Shown: positions 45,020 to 55,327, counted from the stretch's first letter. The stretch is 64,000 bases of DNA from Taishania pollutisoli (GCF_014518315.1 NZ_JACVEL010000003.1:310001-374000); one strand, 5' to 3'. A program made the numbers and translations. Notes: generated by a model not told the origin, from the sequence alone.

Positions 45020-46260
45020 TGATACATTACGAAAAATTTACACTGGAAAACGGTTTGACCGTTCTTTTTCATAAGGATACAACAACTCCGATGGCTGTTG
45101 TAAACACATTGTACGATGTAGGAGCACGCGACGAAGATGAATCCAAAACGGGCTTTGCTCACTTGTTTGAACACCTGATGTTTGGCGGATCCGTCAACAT
45201 CCCTGAATTTGATACTCCGTTGCAGAATGCAGGTGGTGAGAACAATGCGTTTACATCCAATGATATTACGAATTATTACGATGTGGTTCCTGCCCAAAAC
45301 CTGGAAACGGCTTTGTGGCTGGAGAGCGACCGGATGTTGTCGCTGGCATTTACACCAAAGAGTCTGGAAGTACAACGAAATGTAGTCATAGAGGAGTTCA
45401 AGCAACGATACCTGAACCAACCGTATGGCGATGTATGGTTGCAGTTGCGTCCGCTGGCTTATCACGTACATCCCTACAAATGGGCAACCATCGGGAAGGA
45501 AATCAGGCACATCGAAGAAGCGACGATGGAAGATGTAAAGACATTCTTCAAAAAATATTATACACCTTCCAATGCGATTTTATGCATCGCCGGCGATTTT
45601 GAACTGGAGGAGGTGAAAAAGCAGGTTGAAAAATGGTACGGGGATATTCCTTCGGGACATAAGTATGCGCGCATGCTCAAAAAGGAGCCGGACCAGGCAG
45701 AATTCAGGGAAAAAATCATTGAACGGGAGGTACCGGTCGATGCCTTTTACTATGCATTCAAAATGCCGGAACGTAAAAATCCGGATTATTATGTAGCAGA
45801 TGTACTCTCCGATGCATTGGGACGTGACAAATCTTCTCGTTTGTACAAGCGATTGAAGAAGGAATTGGAACTGGTGTCGGAGGTTTCAGCCTACATTACG
45901 GGTTCCCTCGATGAAGGGTTGCTGATCATTTCCGGACGGCTATCCAATGGTGTTTCGTTTGAACAGCTGGATGAGGAGTTGTGGAAAATACTGAACGATT
46001 TACAACGCCACAAAATCGGGGAGGATGAGTTGAAGCGGTTGATGATCAAGATCAGGACAGCCAAAGAGTTTCAGGAACAGGGATTGCTGAACAGAGCAAT
46101 GAACCTGTGCTTATTTGAATTGTTGGGAGACGCCAACGGCATCAATGAAGAAGCCCTGATTTATGAAAAAATCACGTCCGGTGATTTGTTGCGTATTTCC
46201 AGGCAAATTCTGAGAAAGACCAATTGCTCACTGTTGAAAGTGCAGGCGGTTAAAAAGTGA
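45019..46260 (+). CDS. M16 family zinc peptidase
   Basis: A 413-residue pitrilysin-type peptidase. The inverted zinc motif HLFEHLMF (HxxEH) is near residue 47, and a downstream RNVVIEEFKQRY supplies the third Glu ligand. The second half is the inactive-type M16 C-terminal domain (KMPERKNPDYYVADVLSDAL, SRLYKRLKKELELV). M16 proteases usually degrade or process peptides, often in pairs; only the active-type partner is here. It overlaps the nitronate monooxygenase stop by one base, so it is translationally coupled. Confidence 0.92.
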   Translation: MIHYEKFTLENGLTVLFHKDTTTPMAVVNTLYDVGARDEDESKTGFAHLFEHLMFGGSVNIPEFDTPLQNAGGENNAFTSNDITNYYDVVPAQNLETALWLESDRMLSLAFTPKSLEVQRNVVIEEFKQRYLNQPYGDVWLQLRPLAYHVHPYKWATIGKEIRHIEEATMEDVKTFFKKYYTPSNAILCIAGDFELEEVKKQVEKWYGDIPSGHKYARMLKKEPDQAEFREKIIEREVPVDAFYYAFKMPERKNPDYYVADVLSDALGRDKSSRLYKRLKKELELVSEVSAYITGSLDEGLLIISGRLSNGVSFEQLDEELWKILNDLQRHKIGEDELKRLMIKIRTAKEFQEQGLLNRAMNLCLFELLGDANGINEEALIYEKITSGDLLRISRQILRKTNCSLLKVQAVKK

Positions 46261-46326
46261 TTAAACAGAGAAGTATAGTCATTGGTAATGGTTAATTATA
46301 CATCTTGCAATTATGCGTGATTTTTT

Positions 46327-46334
46327 TATTTTTG
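46327..46334 (+). promoter_or_regulatory. Promoter -7 box of the yebC gene
   Basis: TATTTTTG matches TAnnTTTG and lies 46 bases before the yebC ATG. Confidence 0.6.
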
Positions 46335-46380
46335 CATCCTTAAAAACCTGAAAAAAAGTAATTAGAAATAACAATACATC

Positions 46381-47091
46381 ATGGGAAGAGCGTTTGAATA
46401 CCGTAGAGCAGCAAAAGAGAAACGTTGGGACAAAATGTCAAAATTGTTTCCGAAATTGGGAAAAGCAATCACAATGGCAGCCAAAGAAGGTGGTTCGGAC
46501 CCGGATATGAACTCATCGTTGCGTACCGCTATTCGTAACGCGAAAGCACAAAACATGCCCAAAGACAACATCGATGCGGCAATCAAGCGTGCAACGGCAA
46601 AAGATGCGGAGGCTTACTCAGAAATCAATTACGAGGGAAAAGGACCGCATGGAGTTCTTGTGTTTGTGGAATGTGCTACGGACAATCCTACACGGACGGT
46701 TGCCAATGTGAAATCATACTTTAATAAAGCCGGTGGCGGCGTTGTTCCAAACGGGTCATTGGAGTTTATGTTCAACAGAAAAGCTGTGTTTGAATTTACT
46801 AAAACAGATAACATTGATGTGGACGAGCTGGAACTGGAATTGATTGATGCCGGTCTGGAAGAGATTGAGGTGAATGAAGACAAGGTATTTGTCTACGGAG
46901 ACTATACTTCATTCGGATCCCTGAGTGCGGCATTGGAAGGGCTAAACATTGATGTTGAGAAATCGACGTTGCAGCGCATTCCGACATCTCCGGTGGAATT
47001 TACCGAAGAACAATTGGTGGATATTGAAAAAATGCTGGACAAAATCGAAGACGATGATGATATCCAGCAGGTTTTTACCAACATTGCATGA
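46381..47091 (+). CDS. yebC: YebC/PmpR family protein
   Basis: A 236-residue YebC-family protein: [20 protein letters not shown] at the start, [33 protein letters not shown], and [19 protein letters not shown]. The family was annotated as transcriptional regulators; some members act in translation, relieving ribosome stalling at proline-rich stretches. The first-domain start is the bacterial form, slightly different from the E. coli AGHSKWANIKH start. It has its own promoter box. Confidence 0.94.
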   Translation: MGRAFEYRRAAKEKRWDKMSKLFPKLGKAITMAAKEGGSDPDMNSSLRTAIRNAKAQNMPKDNIDAAIKRATAKDAEAYSEINYEGKGPHGVLVFVECATDNPTRTVANVKSYFNKAGGGVVPNGSLEFMFNRKAVFEFTKTDNIDVDELELELIDAGLEEIEVNEDKVFVYGDYTSFGSLSAALEGLNIDVEKSTLQRIPTSPVEFTEEQLVDIEKMLDKIEDDDDIQQVFTNIA

Positions 47092-47162
47092 TAAATTCGG
47101 GCCCATGTACAATAAAACATTGATTTTATTGTTTATATAAGGCTTGTTAAGCTAATTAGTGA

Positions 47163-49853
47163 ATGAATAACTATCTAAAATTCGGGGTTTTTGCGTTGAT
47201 TTTCATGACGCTCATTTTTGCCTGCTCTACAGAAAAGAATACAGGAGTCAACCGTGCGTTTCATTATGTGAATGCGCGATACAACGGGCATTTCAATGCC
47301 AATGAGCTCATTACGGTGTCACTGACAGCCTACCGCGCCAACCTGAATGAAGATTATTATTCGTTACTTCCCCTGGAGGCTGTTCCGAATGAACAGGAAA
47401 TAGAAGCATTTTATTCCCCGATCGATACTGCTATTTCAAAAGTGAAGAGAGTCATTACGGATCACAGTATGCCGAGCAATGACAAACCGGCTAAAAAAAA
47501 TGCCGAGCACAATAATTACATTGATGAAAACTGGATTACAGTCGGAAAAGCATATTACTACAGAAGAGATTATGAAACAGCACTGAAAAGCTTTAAATTC
47601 ATCAATAAATATTTTTCAAATGACCCTTCTAATTTTGTCGGGGAATTGTGGATGGCCAAAACCAATATCCGGCTTGGAAATTATACGGATGCTAAGCTGA
47701 GCCTTGATAAATTGGATAAAGCGGTTGAAAACCTGAAAAATTCAGAAAGTGCGAAGCAGGTAAAAACCAAGGAGAAAAAATCCAAAGCTGCAAAACTCAA
47801 CAATGCGGGAAATTCATCTAAGAAAAGTGATAAACCTGCTAAATTCCCAAAGAAGATAAAATTTGAGTTTGAACGTACAAAAGCTGATTTGGCGTTGGTT
47901 AATAAAGATAAAACGAAAGCCATCGAATACCTCGAGAATGCGCTCAAAGAAGCCAAAAAGTCAGAAGACAAAGGCCGGGTGAATTTCATTTTGGGACAGT
48001 TGTATGAAGGAGAAGGAAATTTCAGCAATGCCATTGAAAAATACCGGAAGTCCAGAAAATACAAGATTCCGTATCAAATGAGTTTTAATGCCCAGCTAAA
48101 AGCTTCTATATTAGAAGGAGGCCCTAAAATCAAAAAGGAACTCAACAAATTGCTGCGGGATGCAAAAAACGCGGAATTCAAAGATCAGATTTATTACACA
48201 TTGGCCATGATCGAATTGCGTGAAAACAATGAAGAAAAGGCAATGGAACAGTTGACCAATTCGGCATTTTACTCAACCACTAACGTTCGCCAGAAAGGAA
48301 TGGCGTATGAAAAAATGGGGGATTTACGTTATGCGAAGCGCGATTACATCAAAGCACAAAAATATTATGATTCCTGCGGAGTTACGGTAGATGATACGTA
48401 TCCTAACATTAAGGAAATCCGTTCAAAAGCTGAAAAATTAGCTGACCTGGTTGTAGCAGTTGAAACAGCTCAGTACGAAGACAGCGTTCAGCGAATTGCC
48501 AAAATGGATCCGGCTGAACAGGAAGCATTCCTGAAAAATGTCATTAAGAAGCAGGAGGAGGAAGCGCAGGCAAAAGCACAGCGTGATGCTCAGAAATTAA
48601 GAGAACTGGCTAAAAATAACAGTGCATTCCAACAGGATTTGGGTGGAAAAGGTGGAGGTTATTGGTCGAACAGTAATTCAGTAACGGAAGGAGCGGTAGA
48701 ATTCCAGAAAACATGGGGGCAGCGAACGAATGAAGACCACTGGAGAAGAAGTGAAAAGACCATCGTTATGCAGAATACGACCGGTGAAGGAGGAGAAAAT
48801 CCTGAAGGTGAGGGAGAAGGTACTGCTACGCCTGAGAAACCATCCGGACCAACAGTTGAATCACTTGCAGAGGGACTTCCTAAGTCCGAAGAAGACTTTA
48901 AAAAATCAAACGAACGACTGGTGAAGTCATTGTACGATGCCGGAATTATCTACAAAGAGCAATTGAAAGAACCTGATTTGGCAAAAACACAGTTCTTCGG
49001 GGTACTGGACAGAAAATACGAGTCTGATTACAACCTGATGTCCGCATTCCAGCTCTACAAAATGTTTGAATCGACAGATGCTTCACAGGCTGCTGCTCAA
49101 AAAGATTACATCCTGAATTATTACCCGAATTCAGATTATGCGAACTATTTACGGGACCCGGATTTCTTCATCAAAAAGAAAGAACGGGATGCATTGGCGG
49201 AACAGGAATACGTGACTGTTTTACAACGGTACAACCGGAAAGTGTACTACCCTGTGATTTCCAGGGCAGAAAGTGTAATGGAGACGGAACCGGACAATCA
49301 ATACCGCGCAAAATACATGCTGCTACTGGCAATGAGCAAAGGACAGATTACAGAAAACAAACAAGAATTATTACCTATCTTAGAGCGTATTATTGCGGAA
49401 TATCCGGGATCTGAAGAGGCTGGACGTGCATCAGGAATGATGGATGTAATTATAAACGGTTACTCTAAAAACGAAGAGGTTGTTTTCGGAAATAAGACGA
49501 TTTATACATATGATGACAAAGCGTCACAGGTTGTCTTGATTCTATTGGGAGAGAAAGATAATATCGATCTTTCAAAATCTAAAATATCTGACTTTACACG
49601 TGAATTCTTCCCGAAAAGTAAAGCGAAGATTACTACCAATTTGTTTGGCGGAAATCAAACCATTGTAATGGTCGCAGAGTTCCAGAACGAAGCGGAAGCG
49701 AAAGAATATGTCAGAACATACAAGAAAACCCGAAAATATTTATTAGATTTACAGAACGCTAAAACACTAATCATTACTCCGAAAAACCTCAAACTGCTCT
49801 TCGAAACGAAAGAATTGAAGCAGTATGAGTCATTTTATCAGGAATACTATTAA
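47163..49853 (+). CDS. sprE: SprE/PorW-type T9SS periplasmic lipoprotein
   Basis: An 896-residue TPR lipoprotein. The signal peptide ends in a lipobox (LIFAC, Cys21). NRAFHYVNARYNGHFNANEL and YYSLLPLEAVPNE are the family-typical opening; TPR units follow (for example YYYRRDYETALKSFKFINKY, then GRVNFILGQLYEGEGNFSNA). There are two basic, low-complexity linkers (about 195-235 and about 455-490) and a C-terminal domain ending YESFYQEYY. SprE/PorW is needed for type IX secretion and gliding. It is followed 5 bases later by bactofilin. Confidence 0.85.
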   Translation: MNNYLKFGVFALIFMTLIFACSTEKNTGVNRAFHYVNARYNGHFNANELITVSLTAYRANLNEDYYSLLPLEAVPNEQEIEAFYSPIDTAISKVKRVITDHSMPSNDKPAKKNAEHNNYIDENWITVGKAYYYRRDYETALKSFKFINKYFSNDPSNFVGELWMAKTNIRLGNYTDAKLSLDKLDKAVENLKNSESAKQVKTKEKKSKAAKLNNAGNSSKKSDKPAKFPKKIKFEFERTKADLALVNKDKTKAIEYLENALKEAKKSEDKGRVNFILGQLYEGEGNFSNAIEKYRKSRKYKIPYQMSFNAQLKASILEGGPKIKKELNKLLRDAKNAEFKDQIYYTLAMIELRENNEEKAMEQLTNSAFYSTTNVRQKGMAYEKMGDLRYAKRDYIKAQKYYDSCGVTVDDTYPNIKEIRSKAEKLADLVVAVETAQYEDSVQRIAKMDPAEQEAFLKNVIKKQEEEAQAKAQRDAQKLRELAKNNSAFQQDLGGKGGGYWSNSNSVTEGAVEFQKTWGQRTNEDHWRRSEKTIVMQNTTGEGGENPEGEGEGTATPEKPSGPTVESLAEGLPKSEEDFKKSNERLVKSLYDAGIIYKEQLKEPDLAKTQFFGVLDRKYESDYNLMSAFQLYKMFESTDASQAAAQKDYILNYYPNSDYANYLRDPDFFIKKKERDALAEQEYVTVLQRYNRKVYYPVISRAESVMETEPDNQYRAKYMLLLAMSKGQITENKQELLPILERIIAEYPGSEEAGRASGMMDVIINGYSKNEEVVFGNKTIYTYDDKASQVVLILLGEKDNIDLSKSKISDFTREFFPKSKAKITTNLFGGNQTIVMVAEFQNEAEAKEYVRTYKKTRKYLLDLQNAKTLIITPKNLKLLFETKELKQYESFYQEYY

Positions 49854-49858
49854 AAAGC

Positions 49859-50272
49859 ATGATGAAGCGCAAAGAAAAATCAACATTTGAAAGCCCCGAA
49901 CGTTTAAACCGCTTGGTTGAAGGGTCCAAAATTGCAGGTGATTTATTTGCAGATTCCAACCTGAGAATAGACGGAGAAGTGATCGGGAATGTATCCACAA
50001 GTTCAAAAGTAGTGATCGGAGAAAACGGGCGGGTCATCGGAAATCTGACATGCCTGAATGCAGATATCGAAGGCGTTGTCGAAGGGAATATTCATGTAGA
50101 GGAAACATTGGTGTTGCGTGAAAAAGCGAAAATTGACGGAGATATTTATACATCACGCATCCAAATTGACGAAGGAGCTGCCTTTAACGGGAAATGTCAG
50201 ATGGGAAAGCGTTCCAGCGCTGACCAGGTAACATTGGGCGATATCACACGGGAATCTTCCGTTGTTTATTAA
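49859..50272 (+). CDS. Bactofilin (polymer-forming cytoskeletal protein)
   Basis: A 137-residue bactofilin. The Gly/Asp/Val-rich beta-helix repeats are visible: LFADSNLRIDGEVIGNVST, VVIGENGRVIGNLTCLNADI, EGVVEGNIHVEETLVLREKA, KIDGDIYTSRIQIDEG. Short disordered N- and C-terminal tails flank the core. Bactofilins polymerise without nucleotide and help shape the cell or position envelope machinery. It is co-transcribed with sprE (5-base gap). Confidence 0.94.
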   Translation: MMKRKEKSTFESPERLNRLVEGSKIAGDLFADSNLRIDGEVIGNVSTSSKVVIGENGRVIGNLTCLNADIEGVVEGNIHVEETLVLREKAKIDGDIYTSRIQIDEGAAFNGKCQMGKRSSADQVTLGDITRESSVVY

Positions 50273-50479
50273 AAGGAGATTTTTTGAATTATCAATTTTG
50301 AATTATCAAAGTTTCCGTAAGCAAAACATTTTAGAACCAACATTTGATCAGTGATAATTACTCAATTGATAATTAAACACCCATCCTTCCCACTCCTAAC
50401 TTTCAACGCTCTACTTTTAACTATTCACTTCTCACTCCCACTTTCAATTCCCCATTGAAAAAATCTTTATTTTTGACAC
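50273..50479. repeat. Repeat-rich spacer after bactofilin
   Basis: TTGAATTATCAA is repeated at 50284-50295 and 50298-50309, with a near-inverse TTGATAATT at 50366-50374. A long C/T-rich, A-poor run follows (about 50,380-50,450) before the promoter box TATTTTTG at 50468-50475 ahead of the EI24 gene. No ORF. Confidence 0.5.
50468..50475 (+). promoter_or_regulatory. Promoter -7 box of the EI24 gene
   Basis: TATTTTTG, 4 bases before the ATG at 50480, matching TAnnTTTG. Confidence 0.55.
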
Positions 50480-51316
50480 ATGATGCAGTTTTTTAAAGAA
50501 TTCTGGTTGGGACTAAAGTCGTATTGGAAAGCCTATCATTTCATACGGGAACATCGCCTGTACTGGTACTTTCTGATTCCGGCCATCTTAATGCTGATCA
50601 TTTATTACGTTGGAAACAATATTATGCAACGCTCCATTGATGCCGATTTATCCAATATGAACGGTATTGTCTGGTACTTTATCCAGGTGGCAGTTAACAT
50701 TTCCATCGCGATTCTGTTGATGAAATTTGCAAAATATGTCGTAGTAATCGTACTTTCTCCTTTGCTGTCACATCTAAGCCAACGCTGCGAAAAATTAATT
50801 ACAGGGAACACCTATCCCATTGACTATAAACAAATCCTGTTGGATGTGCGAAGAGGCGTTCGACTGGCAATCCGCAATATCCTGTGGGAATATTTTTTCT
50901 TTTTGATTATTTTCCTGATTTCCTATATCGGATGGAATGAGCCCACAAAATCACCGGTATTTTACCTCACGTTTATCATTGGGTTTTATTACTACGGATT
51001 TAGTTTTATTGATTATGACAACGAACGTAGAAAACTGGATGAACGAACCAGTATTTCGTTTGTGCGCTCCCACAGGGGACTGGCAATGGGAATCGGAATG
51101 ATTTATTCCCTGTTGATTTTAGTTCCGGTAAAATTAGATGTTCTGTTTTCCATTTCTGATCCGGGAAACCTTACCTTTAATGGTATTCTGTTGTTCCTGG
51201 GACATTTGTTCCTGTGGGCATTTGCATCCATTGCCCCGATTTTTGCGATTGTAAGTTCTTCCATAGCGATGGAAGATTTACGTGTCAGTGAACCGGTCGT
51301 ACAGGAAGAAATCTAA
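50480..51316 (+). CDS. EI24/CysZ-like multi-pass membrane protein
   Basis: A 278-residue integral membrane protein with about five to six hydrophobic segments (YWYFLIPAILMLIIYYVG, AVNISIAILLMKFAKYVVVI, YFFFLIIFLISYIGW, and others). SHLSQRCEKLITG and FSFIDYDNERR fit the EI24/CysZ-like family; CysZ is a sulfate importer, but family members elsewhere are of unknown role. It is preceded by a promoter box and appears monocistronic. A second in-frame ATG follows the first. Confidence 0.75.
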   Translation: MMQFFKEFWLGLKSYWKAYHFIREHRLYWYFLIPAILMLIIYYVGNNIMQRSIDADLSNMNGIVWYFIQVAVNISIAILLMKFAKYVVVIVLSPLLSHLSQRCEKLITGNTYPIDYKQILLDVRRGVRLAIRNILWEYFFFLIIFLISYIGWNEPTKSPVFYLTFIIGFYYYGFSFIDYDNERRKLDERTSISFVRSHRGLAMGIGMIYSLLILVPVKLDVLFSISDPGNLTFNGILLFLGHLFLWAFASIAPIFAIVSSSIAMEDLRVSEPVVQEEI

Positions 51317-51519
51317 TTTTTTTCATATCTTTATAATGTTTTCAAAATGAGAGGTATATACGCATAGCTCTCTTCATGGAAATGTGATGGGAGAAACAGG
51401 CACAAACCGGCGGATAAATAATATGCGTACTATTTATGAAAACCGGAATAGTATCAATCAACCAATCAGCGAAAGAAAACGGCAGCAATTTAACTAACAT
51501 TGAAAAAGAATAAACCGGT

Positions 51520-52356
51520 ATGAAAGAACTGTTGAATCGTAAGTTGATTGAATTTGGCAAGTATGAACTGCATGTCGAAGACCTTGTGTGGTTGATTCTT
51601 GTGTGGATTGTAACATTCGTTTTTTTGAGAATAGTCCGGAGTGCTCTCAACAGATCGCATCGACTGGATGTGGCAAAAAAATACTCCATCTTTACGATTC
51701 TCCGATACATTGTAGTAGTAATCATTTCTGTTTTTTCACTACAGATTTTGGGTTTCAACCTTTCGGTATTGCTGGCAGGATCTGCAGCCTTGCTGGTGGG
51801 GTTGGGATTAGGGATACAAGCCTTGTTCAGTGACTATATTTCGGGAATTATTATTTTGTTTGACTCTTCTGTAAAAGTGGGAGATATTGTTGAAATAAAC
51901 GGGTTGGTCTGTAAGGTGATTGAAATAAACCTGCGAACGACAACCGTGTTGACCCGGGACGATAAATACATTATTTTACCCAATACCGATCTCACCCGAC
52001 ATCATTTGATCAATTGGACACATGAGGAAATCAAAGCACGATTTGACGTGAGCGTGGGTGTTGAATACGGTGCTGATGTGGAACAGGTAATGGAATTACT
52101 GGCAGCTGCTGCAACAGAAATTCCGGGGATATCAAAGGAGCCGGTGCCTTTTGTCCGGTTCAATGACTTTGGAGAATCTTCATTAGATTTTACAGTGTAT
52201 TTCTGGACAGAAGATGTGTTTCGCGTGGAAAATACCAAAAGCAGCCTGCGGGTCGTTATATCCCGTAAATTAAGAGAACACCAGATCGAAATCCCTTTCC
52301 CGCAACGGGTCATCCACACGAAAAAAGAAGAAGAAAACCCCAAAGAACGTGTGTAG
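51520..52356 (+). CDS. Small-conductance mechanosensitive channel (MscS family)
   Basis: A 278-residue MscS-like channel. It has transmembrane segments LVWLILVWIVTFVFLRIV and YIVVVIISVFSLQILGF, then the pore helix VLLAGSAALLVGLGLGIQAL with its Ala/Gly pattern. SDYISGIIILFDSSVKVGDI begins the cytoplasmic beta domain, and ILPNTDLTRHHLINW ends it. It opens under membrane tension to relieve osmotic shock. The 200-base upstream gap is AT-rich and holds no obvious element. Confidence 0.93.
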   Translation: MKELLNRKLIEFGKYELHVEDLVWLILVWIVTFVFLRIVRSALNRSHRLDVAKKYSIFTILRYIVVVIISVFSLQILGFNLSVLLAGSAALLVGLGLGIQALFSDYISGIIILFDSSVKVGDIVEINGLVCKVIEINLRTTTVLTRDDKYIILPNTDLTRHHLINWTHEEIKARFDVSVGVEYGADVEQVMELLAAAATEIPGISKEPVPFVRFNDFGESSLDFTVYFWTEDVFRVENTKSSLRVVISRKLREHQIEIPFPQRVIHTKKEEENPKERV

Positions 52357-52586
52357 TGAACAATCCATTAAAATTTTTTCTCTTTTGAAAGAGGAAGGAG
52401 AAACAAGAAAATTCGTGATTTTATCAAATAAAGCAGAAGACCGCTCCGGCATTTAAATGATATCTATTCAGTGGATTATATTTTTTTAATTTAATTTCTG
52501 AGACGGAAAATTTGCAAGAATCAGCAGAATAACTGATCTTCAACAAAAAATTACTTATTTTGTAAACTAATAAATAGCTGATTGAC

Positions 52587-53960
52587 ATGATAAAAAGCTC
52601 CGTTTTTGCAATTACTACACTATTGGCTTCATGTTCCTTCGCAGGAGCAATGCCGCCGGATTCTACATCAACAATAGTAGAAAAAACTGCTGCTGCGTAC
52701 CTCATTGAAGAAGGAAAAACGCTTTATGCAGAAGGAAAAATGAGAGACGCACTCAATAAATTCAGAGACGCAGCGAAAAAAGATGTTACCTCCTGGAAAG
52801 CACCATTCTGGATCAGCAGATGCCATTATGAACAGTACAACTACGGATATGCCCTGAAATATGCAAAGGATGCTGTCATGATCAACAACAATGAAGTTGA
52901 TAAAGAAGTTTATGAAATCCTGGCAGAATCCTATCACCGCCTGGGAATTCTTGATTCAGCAATCATGAATTATGAACTGGGGATCAAAAACCTGCCGAAA
53001 ACCCGTTCAGCGGAGCTTCGCTTACCACTTCGACTGGAACAGGCAAAATATGCGAAAGAGCAACTGGCAAAAGGGATTGAGAATAAACGACTGCACATCG
53101 AAGGAAACGTGAATTCCGGTTACAATGATTACTCTCCGGTTGTTTTCGACGGAGGAAAATCGATGTATTTTACTTCCAGAAGAAGCAATACAACGGGAGG
53201 AGGGCAAAACCCTTCCGACCAGCAGTTTTTTGAAGATATTTACAGCGCGAAATGGAACCCGGAGACTAATCAGTGGGATAGTATTACCAACCGCCTTGGA
53301 AGACTGAACGGTAATGGATTTGAATCCGTTTCCTATGTTTCGGAGGATGGGTTAACAGCATACATTACCCTGAACAATACAGCTGTTCAGGATGCCAAAA
53401 TCGTCACCAAAAGTTCAGATATTGCTGAAGTGAAGTGGACGAAGCAAGGACAATGGTCCATACCGAAGTTATTGGATAAAAACATCAATACGTCTTATTA
53501 TGAAGGAAACGCAACGTTGACAGCAGACGGACAGACCATGTATTTCGTTTCTGAACGCAATGCGAACAGTAAGATGAGTGAAATTTATGTGACGTACAAA
53601 CAAGGAAATGCCTGGAGCAAACCTGTCGCATTGCCAGCGGAAATCAACTCAAAAGGAAGAGAAACAACCCCGTTTATTACCCCTGACGGACGTTACTTGT
53701 TCTTCAGTTCTAACGGGCATCCCAATGGATTGGGTGGATACGACGTGTACGTTGTTGAACGTATGGGAAGTTCCTGGGGAGAGGTGAAAAACCTCGGTCC
53801 GGCAATCAACACGGTAAATGATGATTTTGGGTTTAAAATCTATGATACAATCGGGAAAGCATATGTAAACGGCCTGGAAGTCATCGGAGATAAAGCGTCA
53901 CTGGATATCTACGAGTTCAATCTCAAATCGGAAGACCTGATTAAATCGCTTGAAAAATAA
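52587..53960 (+). CDS. Exported TPR/PD40 beta-propeller protein
   Basis: A 457-residue protein. The signal segment has a possible lipobox (LLASC, Cys16). Residues about 35-170 are TPR helices (AYLIEEGKTLYAEGKMRDAL, YNYGYALKYAKDAVMIN). About 175-440 are WD40-like PD40 repeats (FDGGKSMYFTSRRSNTTG, TADGQTMYFVSERNANSKMS, TPDGRYLFFSSNGHPNGLGG). There is no C-terminal OmpA domain, unlike related Bacteroidetes proteins. It probably binds an envelope partner. Two bases separate it from truA. Confidence 0.85.
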   Translation: MIKSSVFAITTLLASCSFAGAMPPDSTSTIVEKTAAAYLIEEGKTLYAEGKMRDALNKFRDAAKKDVTSWKAPFWISRCHYEQYNYGYALKYAKDAVMINNNEVDKEVYEILAESYHRLGILDSAIMNYELGIKNLPKTRSAELRLPLRLEQAKYAKEQLAKGIENKRLHIEGNVNSGYNDYSPVVFDGGKSMYFTSRRSNTTGGGQNPSDQQFFEDIYSAKWNPETNQWDSITNRLGRLNGNGFESVSYVSEDGLTAYITLNNTAVQDAKIVTKSSDIAEVKWTKQGQWSIPKLLDKNINTSYYEGNATLTADGQTMYFVSERNANSKMSEIYVTYKQGNAWSKPVALPAEINSKGRETTPFITPDGRYLFFSSNGHPNGLGGYDVYVVERMGSSWGEVKNLGPAINTVNDDFGFKIYDTIGKAYVNGLEVIGDKASLDIYEFNLKSEDLIKSLEK

Positions 53961-53962
53961 GA

Positions 53963-54694
53963 GTGAGACGGTATTTCTTCGAAATTGCATACGATGGGGG
54001 TGCCTTTTACGGCTGGCAAATCCAACCGAAACAGGTTTCCGTTCAGGAAACGATTGAACACGCACTCACACAGCTGAATTCCCGCAATCCGGTGGTCATT
54101 GTCGGTTGCGGACGTACCGATACAGGTGTGCATGCCAGCAGCTATATTTTTCATGCCGACCTGGAATCTGTGACATCAGTCGAGCAATTGCAATACAAGC
54201 TGAATAAAATGCTTCCGGCAACCATTGCGGTTCATCGGATCTGGGAAGTTGATCCGGAGCTCCATGCCCGTTTCAGCGCAGTAAAACGCACGTACCGGTA
54301 TTATATTCATACCCGTAAAAATCCCTTCAAACAAGCCTATTCAACGTATTTCCCTGCTGAATTAAACGTGGCGAAAATGAATGAAGCTGCCCGGTCGCTG
54401 ATCGGAATACATGATTTTACGACCTTCTCCAAAACCAATACAGACGTAAAAACGCACATGTGTGAGGTATTCAATGCACATTGGGAAGTAACAGAAGACG
54501 GATACGTGTTTGCGTACACCGCTAACCGTTTCCTGAGAAACATGGTGCGGGCAACTGTTGGAACATTGCTGGAGGTCGGATTGGAGAAAATTACTCCGGA
54601 AGATTTTAAAACTATTTTTGAATCACTTGACAGGAACAGGTGTGCGGGTTCTGCTCCGGCACAGGGACTGTATTTGAGTAAAGTGGAGTATTAG
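53963..54694 (+). CDS. truA: tRNA pseudouridine synthase A
   Basis: A 243-residue TruA enzyme that modifies U38-U40 of tRNA anticodon stems. The start is a GTG (MRRYFFEIAYDGGAFYGWQI). The catalytic Asp53 is in CGRTDTGVHA. KRTYRYYIHTRKNP and ANRFLRNMVRATVGTLLEVG are further family motifs. Its 3' end overlaps convergent rsmG by 4 bases. Confidence 0.96.
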   Translation: MRRYFFEIAYDGGAFYGWQIQPKQVSVQETIEHALTQLNSRNPVVIVGCGRTDTGVHASSYIFHADLESVTSVEQLQYKLNKMLPATIAVHRIWEVDPELHARFSAVKRTYRYYIHTRKNPFKQAYSTYFPAELNVAKMNEAARSLIGIHDFTTFSKTNTDVKTHMCEVFNAHWEVTEDGYVFAYTANRFLRNMVRATVGTLLEVGLEKITPEDFKTIFESLDRNRCAGSAPAQGLYLSKVEY

Positions 54695-55311
54695 TTCCGT
54701 ACATAGACGACCTTTTTTGTTTCAAAAAATTCTTCTGAGAAGAAACCGGGAATGTCGTAGAATTTGTAAAACTTATTCACTGTTTTCATTTCCTCTTTCA
54801 AATCGCCGCCTTTCAGGTATAGAATTCCGTTTGCCAGGGAATTGTTGTTTTTGGGTTTAAACTTGTTTTTGGTCCATTTGATAAAATCAGGCATAGCTGT
54901 CACTGCCCTGCTGACAATGAAATCGAATTTATGATCAATGTTTTCTGCCCGTTCGTGAATTGCTGTAACATTTTTTAACCCCAGGCTTTCAGCAACACCG
55001 GCAGCAACTTTGACTTTTTTCCCGATCGAATCGACCAGTGTAAACTGGCATTCCGGAAATAAAATCGCCAACGGAATCCCCGGAAAACCACCACCTGTAC
55101 CAATGTCCATGATTTCGGATCCATCCGCAAAAGGCATTACTTTCGCAATTGCCAGCGAATGCAGTACGTGACGTTCGTAGAAATTATCCGTATCTTTTCT
55201 GGAAATCACATTGATCTGGCTGTTCCACTCCTCGTAGAGTTCTTTTAAACGTGAAAATTGTTCCACCTGTTGAGCAGTCAGCTCCGGAAAATATTTTTTT
55301 AGGATGTCCAT
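54691..55311 (-). CDS. rsmG: 16S rRNA (guanine-N7) methyltransferase G
   Basis: A 206-residue RsmG (GidB) enzyme that methylates G527 of 16S rRNA using SAM. The SAM site is IMDIGTGGGFPGIPLAI near residue 66, and NVISRKDTDNFYERHVLHSL is the typical N-terminal segment. FIVSRAVTAMPDFIKW is the conserved late motif. It is the last gene of a - strand run after an ECF sigma gene and a glycosyltransferase; 16 bases separate it from the sigma gene. Confidence 0.95.
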   Translation of the reverse strand: MDILKKYFPELTAQQVEQFSRLKELYEEWNSQINVISRKDTDNFYERHVLHSLAIAKVMPFADGSEIMDIGTGGGFPGIPLAILFPECQFTLVDSIGKKVKVAAGVAESLGLKNVTAIHERAENIDHKFDFIVSRAVTAMPDFIKWTKNKFKPKNNNSLANGILYLKGGDLKEEMKTVNKFYKFYDIPGFFSEEFFETKKVVYVRN

Positions 55312-55327
55312 TTGAAAATCATCAATA

